Source: Ga0077527 sp050250695
Lineage (GTDB): Bacteria; Pseudomonadota; Gammaproteobacteria; Burkholderiales; SG8-41
Assembly (NCBI GenBank): GCA_050250695.1
Contig: JBFWOE010000113.1
Coordinates: 1-10,688 of the forward strand
Length of the DNA: 10,688 nt
Direction: 5' to 3'
This document shows positions 1-6,647 of this stretch, in pieces. Below the pieces are notes generated by a model. It searched no databases. It was not told the origin of the DNA and saw nothing but the letters and a program-made list of their open reading frames with translations. The position numbers were made by a program, and so were the translations under genes. Within the stretch, counting starts at the first letter, position 1. Each line of letters starts with the position of its first letter.

Positions 1-302
1 CTTTTTTCAAAGCGCCGTGGCTGGGGCCTACTCCGCAGCTCGGCCGTTTCGACCTGATCATCGGCAGCGACCTGTTGTATGAACGCGACCACGCGATGCT
101 GCTCGCCGGTTTCATGGCCGCACACGCTGCGGCTGCCGCGCAGATCCTAATCGCCGATCCGGGCCGCGGTTACATCAGCGCGTTCAGCGGCCTGATGGCG
201 GCACAGGGTTACAAGCGCACCGAACGGGCGATGCCCATGGCCGGATCCATCGGCATGCCGGCGTCGCGCGGGCAGTTGTTCAGCTACCTGCGCAAGGTTT
301 GA
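1..302 (+). CDS. SAM-dependent methyltransferase, C-terminal part (5' end outside the window)
   Basis: The open frame enters from the left edge (first complete codon at 3) and ends with TGA at 300-302, giving about 99 C-terminal residues. The stretch FDLIIGSDLLYE (codons at 48-83) is the post-motif of Rossmann-fold methyltransferases of the lysine methyltransferase type (METTL21/Methyltransf_16-like): a hydrophobic strand, then the D-L-L-Y segment near the SAM and substrate pocket. It is followed by a helix and a strand (QILIADPGRG), then a C-terminal Phe-rich strand (QLFSYLRKV), as expected for the end of this fold. The SAM-binding glycine loop lies upstream of the window, so the substrate (protein lysine or small molecule) cannot be judged. 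It converges on the HD-domain gene with only 25 bases between the stop codons. Family call fairly sure; exact function unknown. Confidence 0.7.
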   Translation, partial: FFKAPWLGPTPQLGRFDLIIGSDLLYERDHAMLLAGFMAAHAAAAAQILIADPGRGYISAFSGLMAAQGYKRTERAMPMAGSIGMPASRGQLFSYLRKV

Positions 303-304
303 GC

Positions 305-328
305 AGCCGGGCAGCGCACTGCCGGGCT
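305..328. terminator. Candidate bidirectional hairpin between convergent genes
   Basis: Arms 305-314 (AGCCGGGCAG) and 319-328 (CTGCCGGGCT) pair over ten positions with one G-G mismatch, around a CGCA loop. It lies exactly between two convergent stop codons (302 and 328), where a shared terminator is expected. No T-tract follows on either strand, so intrinsic termination is uncertain. Confidence 0.35.
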
Positions 329-1266
329 CAGCGGATGACCATATCCGGCACGGCGCCGGCTGGCGGCTCCCGGCGCAGGCGGCTGCGCCCGGATGCGCTG
401 GTCGCCGTCGCGGCATGTGTGGCGTTTTTGTCCATTTCCAGGATGTACGGGTTCCCGCCGCCGAAATGTATCGCGGCATAGTTGTACGCCCGGTGCAACT
501 TTTCATCGAGGCGTTTCATCGCGTTCGCGTAGAACGCAGGGGTCTTGCTCAACAGGTCCTTGCCGGACTCGTAGATCACCTTGATCTGGCCGTCCGGCAT
601 TTTCCGGCGGGCCAGGCCGCCGAGCACGAACTCCGGATAAAGCCGGTCATGGCATTTTTCCAGATAACAGCGGTCGGACATCTGCGCAATGATGTCGGCG
701 GTGCCGAGTATTTCCCCGATACGGCGCAACACCCTGTCTTTCATCTTGATGGTGTCGGCATCGCGTTCGTAGCCGGTGAAATGCACAAGTACCGCGGCGT
801 CTTTCGCATACTGCTTCAGGCCGATCTGCGGCAGGTAAGTCCGCAGAAACCTTGATCCGCGCCCGACATGGATCAGCGTGTATTCTGCGCCGTAGCGGTG
901 CTTGTGGTCGTTGCGCCGCCGCAGATATCCGACATCGTGGAACAACGCGATGACGATGCCGACGTTGAACAACTCCGGCGTAAGCGGGGCATTCTCCCGC
1001 GGATCACGCTGGTAACCATCCAGCAGCCTGGCCATCGCCAGGGTTACATCGAGAACATGCTGGATATCATGGTATTCGGTGTCGCAGCCATGATAGTCCG
1101 GGTCCTTGCCGTGATACAGCCTCGACAGATCCTCGAATGCGCGCAACATCGGGCGCGGATTCCCGCCAGGGAACAGGCCGTGAAACAGGCTGACAGCCTG
1201 ATCACAGACCTCGATCGGATCGGTGGTGCGTACCTTGTCAGTGACGTCGAAATCGCTGCGGCGCAT
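328..1266 (-). CDS. HD-domain metal-dependent phosphohydrolase
   Basis: 312 residues, starting with ATG at 1266. The HD-superfamily metal ligands are all visible: YHDIQH (His66, His70), the HD doublet in ALFHDVGY (His110-Asp111), VHFTGY (His162) and GTADIIAQMSD (Asp191). Proteins of this superfamily hydrolyse phosphate esters such as nucleotides and cyclic nucleotides with bound divalent metals. The segment YHDIQHVLDVT resembles the first His motif of class I cyclic nucleotide phosphodiesterases (YHNxxHAxDV), so a phosphodiesterase is possible. Residues from about 280 on are Ala/Arg-rich, look disordered and contribute no ligand. No signal peptide or membrane segment is seen, so the protein is probably cytoplasmic. 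The region before the ATG has no clear Shine-Dalgarno sequence. It lies 139 bases downstream of the RidA gene, so it may be an independent unit. Superfamily call firm; substrate unknown. Confidence 0.75.
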   Translation of the reverse strand: MRRSDFDVTDKVRTTDPIEVCDQAVSLFHGLFPGGNPRPMLRAFEDLSRLYHGKDPDYHGCDTEYHDIQHVLDVTLAMARLLDGYQRDPRENAPLTPELFNVGIVIALFHDVGYLRRRNDHKHRYGAEYTLIHVGRGSRFLRTYLPQIGLKQYAKDAAVLVHFTGYERDADTIKMKDRVLRRIGEILGTADIIAQMSDRCYLEKCHDRLYPEFVLGGLARRKMPDGQIKVIYESGKDLLSKTPAFYANAMKRLDEKLHRAYNYAAIHFGGGNPYILEMDKNATHAATATSASGRSRLRREPPAGAVPDMVIR

Positions 1267-1405
1267 GGTTGGCTGTGATGAGGCGGATCACGGCCAGTTT
1301 AGCAATCTTCAGCCTTGCCTGTCGCCTCCCCGTTTGTGCGTGCCGTGCCCGTTTTCGCCGGCAGACCCGGGGCCTGCGACGGCCGATTCCGCAGCGCAAT
1401 CACTG

Positions 1406-1867
1406 CTAGGGCACGACTTCGACCACCGCCTTCAGCACCAGCGGCAGTCCGCCGCGCAACGAACTCGCGCCCAGCACCGACCGCGCATGCACACCGCGCT
1501 CGCCGAACACTTCCACCAGCAGGTCGGAACAGCCGTTCAGCACCCTGGCGTGGTCTTCGAAAGTCTCGACAGCGTTCAGAAAACCCTGCACCTCGACGAC
1601 GCGCGCCACCCGGTCGAGCGTACCCAGCTCGGCGCGCATCACCGCCATCAGTTCCAGCGCCGCCGAACGCGCGTAGCGGTAACCTTCATCAGCAGTGAAC
1701 TCGCGGCCAAGCCGGCCCCTGGGCAGCTTGCCGTTCTCCGGCAGCGGCGCCTTGCCGGCGATGAACAGCAGATTGCCGCTGCGCACGGCATTGGCGTAAT
1801 TCGCCGCCGGCGCGCTGCCGGCGGGCAGTTCCAGTCCCAGATCCCTGAGGCGTTGTTCGGGATTCAA
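1406..1867 (-). CDS. RidA/YjgF/UK114-family protein (enamine/imine deaminase-like)
   Basis: 153 residues from a TTG start at 1867, preceded by GGAG eight bases upstream. This gives the usual N-terminus of the longer RidA subfamily (MNPEQRLRDLGLELP). An ATG at 1915 is in frame but adds 16 residues that do not resemble the family. RidA proteins form trimers that hydrolyse reactive enamines and imines to 2-oxo acids and ammonia. Family features are VRSGNLLFIAG (28-38), VLNGCSDLLVEVFGERG (109-125) and Arg129 in HARS, equivalent to the carboxylate-binding Arg105 of E. coli RidA. The strand that normally carries acidic residues (VEVE/IEIE) reads LVLKAVVE here, with Lys146 in place of the functional Glu. 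Activity may therefore differ. It is last in the operon-like series, 91 bases after a Bug receptor, where it could clear imine intermediates made by upstream enzymes. Confidence 0.85.
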   Translation of the reverse strand: MNPEQRLRDLGLELPAGSAPAANYANAVRSGNLLFIAGKAPLPENGKLPRGRLGREFTADEGYRYARSAALELMAVMRAELGTLDRVARVVEVQGFLNAVETFEDHARVLNGCSDLLVEVFGERGVHARSVLGASSLRGGLPLVLKAVVEVVP

Positions 1868-1878
1868 GTGCGTTTCTC
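1865..1878 (-). promoter_or_regulatory. Shine-Dalgarno and TTG start of the RidA gene
   Basis: Read on the minus strand, GGAG, eight bases and then TTG open the conserved N-terminus MNPEQRL. This site decides the start against the longer in-frame ATG at 1915, which lacks a family match for its extra residues. Confidence 0.7.
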
Positions 1879-1958
1879 CATGATCGTGATGTACTGCGCC
1901 GGCAGAATACATCAACGCGTCTTCGGCGGACGCGCGGAAACGACGGAACCGCCCCGCT

Positions 1959-2963
1959 TTACTCCGGCTTGATGCCCGCCGCCTTCGCGACCCCCGCCCA
2001 TTTCGCCAGCTCGCTGCGGATCAGCCGGGCATAAGCTTCCGGCGAAGCGCTCGGCGTCGGTTCGGCGCCGCCTTTCTGGAAACGCTGCTTCACTTCGGGA
2101 TCGTTGAGCACCTTCACCACCGCGGCATGAAGCTGCTTGACGATCGCGGGCGGCGTGCCTGCGGGCGCGACCAGGCCGTACCACTGCACGGCCTCGTACC
2201 CGGGCAGTCCTCCGGACTCGGCGATGGTCGGTATGTCGGGTGCGGCAATCGAGCGCTTGAGGCCGGTAACGCCGTGGGCGCGCAGGCGCCCGGCCTTGAC
2301 GTGGGGCAGCAGCGTCAGGATGTTCGCGGCCAGCATCGGCACATGTCCGCCCACCACGTCGCTGGTCGCCGGACCGACGCCCTTGTACGGCACATGGATC
2401 ATTTTCAGCTTGGCCATATGCACGAACAGTTCCATCGCGAAATGCTGGATCGAGCCGATGCCTCCGGAAGCGAACTGTACTTTCCCCGGCCGGCCCTGGA
2501 TGTAGGCAATCAGCTCCTTGGTGCTCTTCGCGGGTATCGCCGGATGCGTGACCACCAGGTTGGGCAGCGTCACCGTGCGCGAAATCGGCGCGAAATCGCG
2601 CGCCAGGCTGAACGACACCTTGCGCATCACCGCAGGATTGCTGGTGTGGGAGGCGATGATCGCCAGCAACGTATAACCGTCAGCCGGCGCCCGCGCGGCG
2701 ATTTCCGCTCCGAGATTGCCGCTCGCGCCGCCGCGGTTGTCGACGACGATATGTTGATTCAGGAATTCGCCCAGCTTGGGCACGATCGCCCGCGTCGACG
2801 CATCGGTGCCCCCGCCCGGAGGAGACGGCACGATCAGGCGGATCGGCCGGTCCGGATACGCCGCCGCGGCCCCGGTCACCACCGCGCACAGCAGGGCCGC
2901 CGCGGTACCGTTCATGATCCAGCGTAGTTTCTGAAAACCAGCGTGTTCCGTTGCGGATGTCAT
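1959..2963 (-). CDS. Tripartite tricarboxylate transporter receptor, TctC/Bug family (receptor 1)
   Basis: 334 residues, ATG at 2963, with a strong AAGGAGGAG Shine-Dalgarno five bases upstream. An N-terminal signal peptide is visible: basic residues at 12-14, a hydrophobic core (19-34) and probable cleavage after GAAAA before YPDRP (35/36). The start of the mature protein, YPDRPIRLIVPSPPGGGTD, the VVDNRGGASGNLGAE segment (73-87) and DGYTLL are signature elements of the Bug family. These periplasmic binding proteins grip carboxylated ligands through two loops and water-mediated contacts. Family length (about 320-330) is matched. No TctA or TctB membrane genes are in the window, as is usual for orphan Bug proteins. 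The receptor may serve a transporter encoded elsewhere or act in sensing. The gene lies 65 bases after the SDR and 91 before RidA. The ligand is unknown; an organic acid is likely. Confidence 0.9.
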   Translation of the reverse strand: MTSATEHAGFQKLRWIMNGTAAALLCAVVTGAAAAYPDRPIRLIVPSPPGGGTDASTRAIVPKLGEFLNQHIVVDNRGGASGNLGAEIAARAPADGYTLLAIIASHTSNPAVMRKVSFSLARDFAPISRTVTLPNLVVTHPAIPAKSTKELIAYIQGRPGKVQFASGGIGSIQHFAMELFVHMAKLKMIHVPYKGVGPATSDVVGGHVPMLAANILTLLPHVKAGRLRAHGVTGLKRSIAAPDIPTIAESGGLPGYEAVQWYGLVAPAGTPPAIVKQLHAAVVKVLNDPEVKQRFQKGGAEPTPSASPEAYARLIRSELAKWAGVAKAAGIKPE

Positions 2964-3028
2964 GATCTCCTCCTTTATGGTGTCAAGGTAACGTTGTCGT
3001 TCCTTGTGCCTTCTTTGAACAACCGTGC

Positions 3029-3799
3029 TCAGTAAACGGTAAGCCCTCCGTCGATCACCAGGGTCTGCCCGGTGATAAATTCCCCGCTTGTGCCCGCGAG
3101 GTATGAAACCGCCCCGGCCACATCCTCAGCGGTCGCCAGTCGGCGCAGCGGCACGCGGTCGGCCATGGCCTGCATGTATTTCGGGTCGGACGTCGTCGCC
3201 GCGCGCGACGGCGACGACGTATTGACGCGGCCGGGCGCGACCGCGTTCACCCGTATGCCGTGCGGCGCCCATTCGATCGCCAGCATGCGCGTCATCTGCA
3301 GCATCGCCGCCTTGGAAATGCCGTAGGTCGAGCGTTCCGCCGCGCCGAGCATGCCGTGCGTGGAGGCGATGTTGATGACGCAGCCCGGACGGCCGGCGCC
3401 GACCAGGTGGCGGCCGAACTGCTGGGTCAGGAAAAACGTGCCGCCGGCATTGGCGCGCATCACCGCATCCCATTCTTCGGGCGTCACTTCGAGCGCGGCC
3501 CGGCGCAGGTTGACGCCGGCGTTGTTGACCAGCACATCGACGCGGCCCAGGGTTTTGACCACGGACGCGAACGCGTTTTCGATGCTCGCCTGCGCGCACA
3601 GGTCGAGTTCTACCGCCGCAACGCGGCAGCCGGCGGCTTTCAGTTGCGCCGCAGTGTCATCCAGGTTGCCGATGCGCGTGGCCGAGATCGCGAGGTCGAA
3701 ACCGTCCTTCGCCAGCGCCAGCGCCGACGCGGCGCCGATGCCGAACGAGGCGCCGGTGACGAAGGCCACCTTGCGTGCCGATTTACCGGTGTCAGCCAT
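3029..3799 (-). CDS. Short-chain dehydrogenase/reductase (classical SDR)
   Basis: 256 residues, the normal size for a classical SDR. All motifs are intact: the TGASFGIG cofactor loop (15-22), NNAG (92-95) and the catalytic tetrad Asn117, Ser146, Tyr159 and Lys163 (YGISK). PGRVNT (189-194) is followed by the substrate-binding loop. IDGG (249-252) closes the fold. Thr41-Arg42 after the second strand, with no acidic residue there, points to NADP(H) rather than NAD(H). It should interconvert a hydroxyl and a carbonyl group in the cytoplasm. The ATG at 3799 lies only six bases after the stop of the A2 DapA-like gene, with a weak Shine-Dalgarno, so translational coupling is likely. In this operon it probably oxidises or reduces a hydroxy/oxo acid made or used by the DapA-like proteins. 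The exact substrate is not readable. Confidence 0.92.
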   Translation of the reverse strand: MADTGKSARKVAFVTGASFGIGAASALALAKDGFDLAISATRIGNLDDTAAQLKAAGCRVAAVELDLCAQASIENAFASVVKTLGRVDVLVNNAGVNLRRAALEVTPEEWDAVMRANAGGTFFLTQQFGRHLVGAGRPGCVINIASTHGMLGAAERSTYGISKAAMLQMTRMLAIEWAPHGIRVNAVAPGRVNTSSPSRAATTSDPKYMQAMADRVPLRRLATAEDVAGAVSYLAGTSGEFITGQTLVIDGGLTVY

Positions 3800-3805
3800 G
3801 TTCCG

Positions 3806-4720
3806 TCACCAGCCGCACGGTTCGCCGGCCATCGCCGGCAAGGCCGCGATCGCCGCCGCCAGTTGTTCCGCAGCCGGCCCCGTCAACGCATCCAGCGGCG
3901 GGCGCACGCTGCCGCAGTCGCGGCCCATCGCCTGCATGGCCGCCTTCAGCCCGCCGATGCCGCCCGGCCTGACCAGTTGCCACAGCGCCGCCAGCGCTTC
4001 CTGCGCCGGGCGCGCCTCGGCATAACGTTCCGCCCTGCACAGGTCATGGAGCTTGCGCACCAGCACCGGCGCAATGCCCGCCAGCGACGACAACACGCTG
4101 GTCGCGCCTATGGCCCCGGCCGAAATCATGTATTCCGAACCCGACAGCAGCTGGAATGCGGGATTTTTGCGCTGCCCGTTCGACACGATGTTGATCATCG
4201 ACTGCCAGTCGAGGCTGTCGTCGATCACGCCGGCGAAATTCGGCAACCGGTCCATCAGCTTCAGCACCAGGTCGGTGGTGATTTTGGTGCCGTGCATTTC
4301 CCGCGGCGCATAGAGCACCAAAAAGGGCAGTTTTACCGCGGCGCCGATCTGCGCGAAATGCTCGAGGACCATGCCCGCCGGCGGCGTCCAGTAGTACGGC
4401 GTGGTCGCCACCACCGCGGCCGCGCCGGCGCGTTCCGCGGCACGGGCGCGCTCGGCGGCAATGCCGGTTCCGGAATCGCTGACATGGGCGATGACCGGAA
4501 CACGCCCCTTTGCGGTCTTCAGCGCGAGTTCCAGCAGTTGCTGGCGTTCACCGTCGCCCAGGCTGACCGATTCGCCGGCATGCATGGCCAATGCCAGGGC
4601 ATCGGCGCCGTGGCGGATGTGGAATTCGACGAGTCCGGCGTAACGCCCGAAATCCACGGCGTTGTCTTTGGTAAACGGCGTCACCGGCGTGTGCACCAGT
4701 CCCGGAATGAATGCGGCCAT
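3806..4720 (-). CDS. DapA/NAL-superfamily protein lacking the Schiff-base lysine (A2)
   Basis: 304 residues. The ATG at 4720 has GAGGA upstream and aligns with the start of its paralog A1 (PGLVHTPVTPF in both). The frame stays open upstream to 4912, but that part overlaps the B2 gene. This is a TIM-barrel protein of the dihydrodipicolinate synthase/N-acetylneuraminate lyase superfamily: N-terminal strand TPVTPF (11-16), AMHAGES (45-51) at the GTTGE pyruvate-binding loop, and TTPYYWTP (106-113). In the Schiff-base strand the family lysine is replaced by Ile166 (NFAGVIDDSLD). The catalytic Tyr column holds Leu136, with a Tyr one residue later (LYAPRE). Classical pyruvate Schiff-base chemistry is therefore not expected. 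It ends EPCGW, a motif shared with the other three paralogs. It starts 14 bases after B2 and overlaps no gene. Possibly a non-catalytic partner subunit or an enzyme of different mechanism. Confidence 0.88.
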   Translation of the reverse strand: MAAFIPGLVHTPVTPFTKDNAVDFGRYAGLVEFHIRHGADALALAMHAGESVSLGDGERQQLLELALKTAKGRVPVIAHVSDSGTGIAAERARAAERAGAAAVVATTPYYWTPPAGMVLEHFAQIGAAVKLPFLVLYAPREMHGTKITTDLVLKLMDRLPNFAGVIDDSLDWQSMINIVSNGQRKNPAFQLLSGSEYMISAGAIGATSVLSSLAGIAPVLVRKLHDLCRAERYAEARPAQEALAALWQLVRPGGIGGLKAAMQAMGRDCGSVRPPLDALTGPAAEQLAAAIAALPAMAGEPCGW

Positions 4721-4734
4721 CTTCGTCGGTTCCT

Positions 4735-5649
4735 CTACCAGCCGTGGGGCTCGGAATCGAGTATGCCCAGCGCCCCGAGCTGCTCGTGAATATGGTCCTG
4801 GCGCTCGCGCGTCGCCGTCGGCAGCGGCGGCCGCGTCGGTCCGACCGGGCGCCCCATGATCACCATGCCGCCCTTCAGCGACGACGGGTACTGGTCGCGG
4901 AACAGGTCCCACAGCTGCGCCAGCTTGTACTGCAGTTCACGCGCGCGCGGCCAGTTGCCGGCGACGCAGGATGCGTAGAGCTCGGTGCACAGGTTGGGGC
5001 AGATCGCGCCGGCAGACGAATACGACCCGGCGCCGCCCAGCGGCACCGACGGCAGCAGGAATTCCACGCCGGCGATCATCGAGAAATCCGGACGCAGCGC
5101 CAGCGCCACCCGCGAAATCTCGAGGAATTTCCCGCTGTCGAAACTGGCCTCCTTCATCGCCACGAAATTCGGCAGGCGTTCGATCAGCCGCCGCGTCAGG
5201 TCGCCGGTGATCTCGACGCCTTCGAGGTAGCTCGGCGAGTTGTAGGCAATCAGCGGCAGGCCGGTGGCCGTGCCGACGCGCACGAAATAGTCGTACAGCG
5301 CCTGCGGCGACGGATTCCAGAAATAGGGCGTGATCGCGAGTATCGCGTCGGCGCCGATCTGCTCGGCATGGCGCGTCAGCACCATGGTGTCCTCCACCGC
5401 CAGCGCGCTGACGTGGATCGACACCGGAACGCGGCCGGCGGTGACCTTCACCGCGACCTCGGCGAATTTTTTGCGTTCGGCGATGGTCAGGTTCAGCGAT
5501 TCGGCCTTGTGATGCGGCCAGGCAATCGCGGTCGCGCCGGTCCTGACATGGAATTCGACCAGTTTCTCGAACGTGGCCAGGTCGGGACTGAAGTCTTCCT
5601 TCAGCGGCGTGACCGTGCTCTGCATCACGCCTTTCAGCACCAGCGACAT
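4735..5649 (-). CDS. DapA/NAL-superfamily aldolase/lyase-like protein with catalytic lysine (B2)
   Basis: 304 residues, ATG at 5649 with AAGGAA nine bases upstream. TIM-barrel member of the dihydrodipicolinate synthase/N-acetylneuraminate lyase superfamily, whose lysine forms a Schiff base with a 2-oxo acid. Lys166 (NFVAMKEASFD) and Tyr136 (AYNSP) sit at the expected catalytic places. The arginine that binds the second carboxylate in DapA (Arg138 in E. coli) is Tyr141 here. The GTTGE loop reads HHKAES (46-51), and the proton-relay Tyr107 column is Phe (TPYFW). It is therefore not a true DapA; an aldolase, hydratase or deaminase acting on a 2-oxo or cyclic imino acid is more likely. It shares 20 identical consecutive residues (41-60) with B1 and ends EPHGW. 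It sits between A1 (32 bases upstream) and A2 (14 downstream), as second half of a B-A, B-A series. Confidence 0.9.
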   Translation of the reverse strand: MSLVLKGVMQSTVTPLKEDFSPDLATFEKLVEFHVRTGATAIAWPHHKAESLNLTIAERKKFAEVAVKVTAGRVPVSIHVSALAVEDTMVLTRHAEQIGADAILAITPYFWNPSPQALYDYFVRVGTATGLPLIAYNSPSYLEGVEITGDLTRRLIERLPNFVAMKEASFDSGKFLEISRVALALRPDFSMIAGVEFLLPSVPLGGAGSYSSAGAICPNLCTELYASCVAGNWPRARELQYKLAQLWDLFRDQYPSSLKGGMVIMGRPVGPTRPPLPTATRERQDHIHEQLGALGILDSEPHGW

Positions 5650-5681
5650 TTACACGATTCCTTTCATGTCCCGCATCCCAT

Positions 5682-6617
5682 CTACCAGCCGCGCGGCTCC
5701 GCCTTGAGGAAGGGCATGCCGGCGATCGCCTCCAGCAGGCGGCCGCGTTCGACTTCGCCCAGCGCACGCACCGGCGGGCGCGGCACGCCGCATTCGCGGC
5801 CGAACGCACCAAGTGCCGCCTTCAGCCCCGCCAGTCCGTCGCGCAGGCCGGATTCGCCGGCGGCCTTGATCGCGTGGCTCAGCGTGCCGATATGTTCCTG
5901 CGACGCACGCGCTTCAATGAATTGCTGCTTCGCGCACAGGTCGAACAGGCTGCGCGCCAGCTTGGGCGCGATCGCCGACAGCGGCGAGAACGCGCCGGTG
6001 CCGCCCAGCGCGCCCGAGGACACCATGAAATCGCCGCCGGCGATGAGCTGCAGGTCGGGCCGCAGCTGGCGGCCGTTGCACATCACTTCTTCCATGAACA
6101 CGAAATCGAGGCTGGCGTCGACCACGCCGGCGAGGTTGGGCACCCGCTTGATGACGTCGAGCACGATTTCGGTGGACAGCGTGGTGCCCACCGACTCGAC
6201 CGGCGGGTTGTAGATGTAGAACGGCAGCTTGATCGCGGTGCCGATGCGCACCAGGTGCTCCACCACCATCGCCGGCTTGGGATGCCAGAAGTACGGCGGA
6301 TTGGAGACGATCGCGGCAGCGCCCGCAGCCTCGGCATGCAACGCACGCTCGACGGCAATGCTGGTGCCGGCGTCGCTGGCATGCGCGATCAGCGGAACCC
6401 GACCCTTGACCTGCCTGATCGCGAATTCGAGCAGCTTGCGCAGCTCGGGATCGGTCAGGCTCATGTCCTCCCCTTCCGGCATCGGCAGCGCCAGCGCGTC
6501 GGCGCCGTTGCTGATGTGGAATTCGAGCACCTTAGCGTAGGTATCGTAATCGATGCTGTGGTCCTGCTTGAACGGCGTGACCGGGGTATGTACCAGTCCG
6601 GGCCTGAATGTCGGCAT
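5682..6617 (-). CDS. DapA/NAL-superfamily protein lacking the Schiff-base lysine (A1)
   Basis: 311 residues, ATG at 6617 with AGAGGA upstream. Same TIM-barrel superfamily and closest to A2: shared PGLVHTPVTPF near the N-terminus, GADALAL (38-44) and RVPLIAHASDAGT (73-85). The Schiff-base strand is NLAGVVDASLD, with Val166 where the lysine should be. The codon is GTC, so a single base error cannot restore Lys. Tyr136 (YIYNPP) is kept. The GTTGE loop reads MPEGED (46-51). The Arg138-equivalent column is Glu141. As in A2, Asp167 follows the lost lysine position. Without the lysine the protein cannot form the classical enamine intermediate, so it may be a structural or regulatory partner of a B protein, or act without covalent catalysis. 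It ends EPRGW. It is flanked by B1 (30 bases upstream) and B2 (32 downstream). Confidence 0.88.
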   Translation of the reverse strand: MPTFRPGLVHTPVTPFKQDHSIDYDTYAKVLEFHISNGADALALPMPEGEDMSLTDPELRKLLEFAIRQVKGRVPLIAHASDAGTSIAVERALHAEAAGAAAIVSNPPYFWHPKPAMVVEHLVRIGTAIKLPFYIYNPPVESVGTTLSTEIVLDVIKRVPNLAGVVDASLDFVFMEEVMCNGRQLRPDLQLIAGGDFMVSSGALGGTGAFSPLSAIAPKLARSLFDLCAKQQFIEARASQEHIGTLSHAIKAAGESGLRDGLAGLKAALGAFGRECGVPRPPVRALGEVERGRLLEAIAGMPFLKAEPRGW

Positions 6618-6647
6618 GATGTCCTCTGTCTCAGTCTTGGTCTGCGC

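Noticed and set aside
1361..1377. Hairpin GCAGAC/GCCTGC downstream of the RidA gene as operon terminator
   Set aside because: Only six pairs including one G-U on the minus transcript and no following U-tract; too weak to call.
4721..4912. N-terminal extension of A2 to the in-frame ATG at 4912
   Set aside because: It would overlap the end of B2 and encodes Ala/Arg/Gly-rich sequence; the start at 4720 matches A1 and has a Shine-Dalgarno.
3260..6213. Long plus-strand open frames (about 500 codons each at 3260-4789 and 4711-6213) opposite the DapA-like genes
   Set aside because: Arg/His-rich low-complexity translations without domain motifs, caused by GC-rich codon bias of the minus-strand genes, which show clear families.
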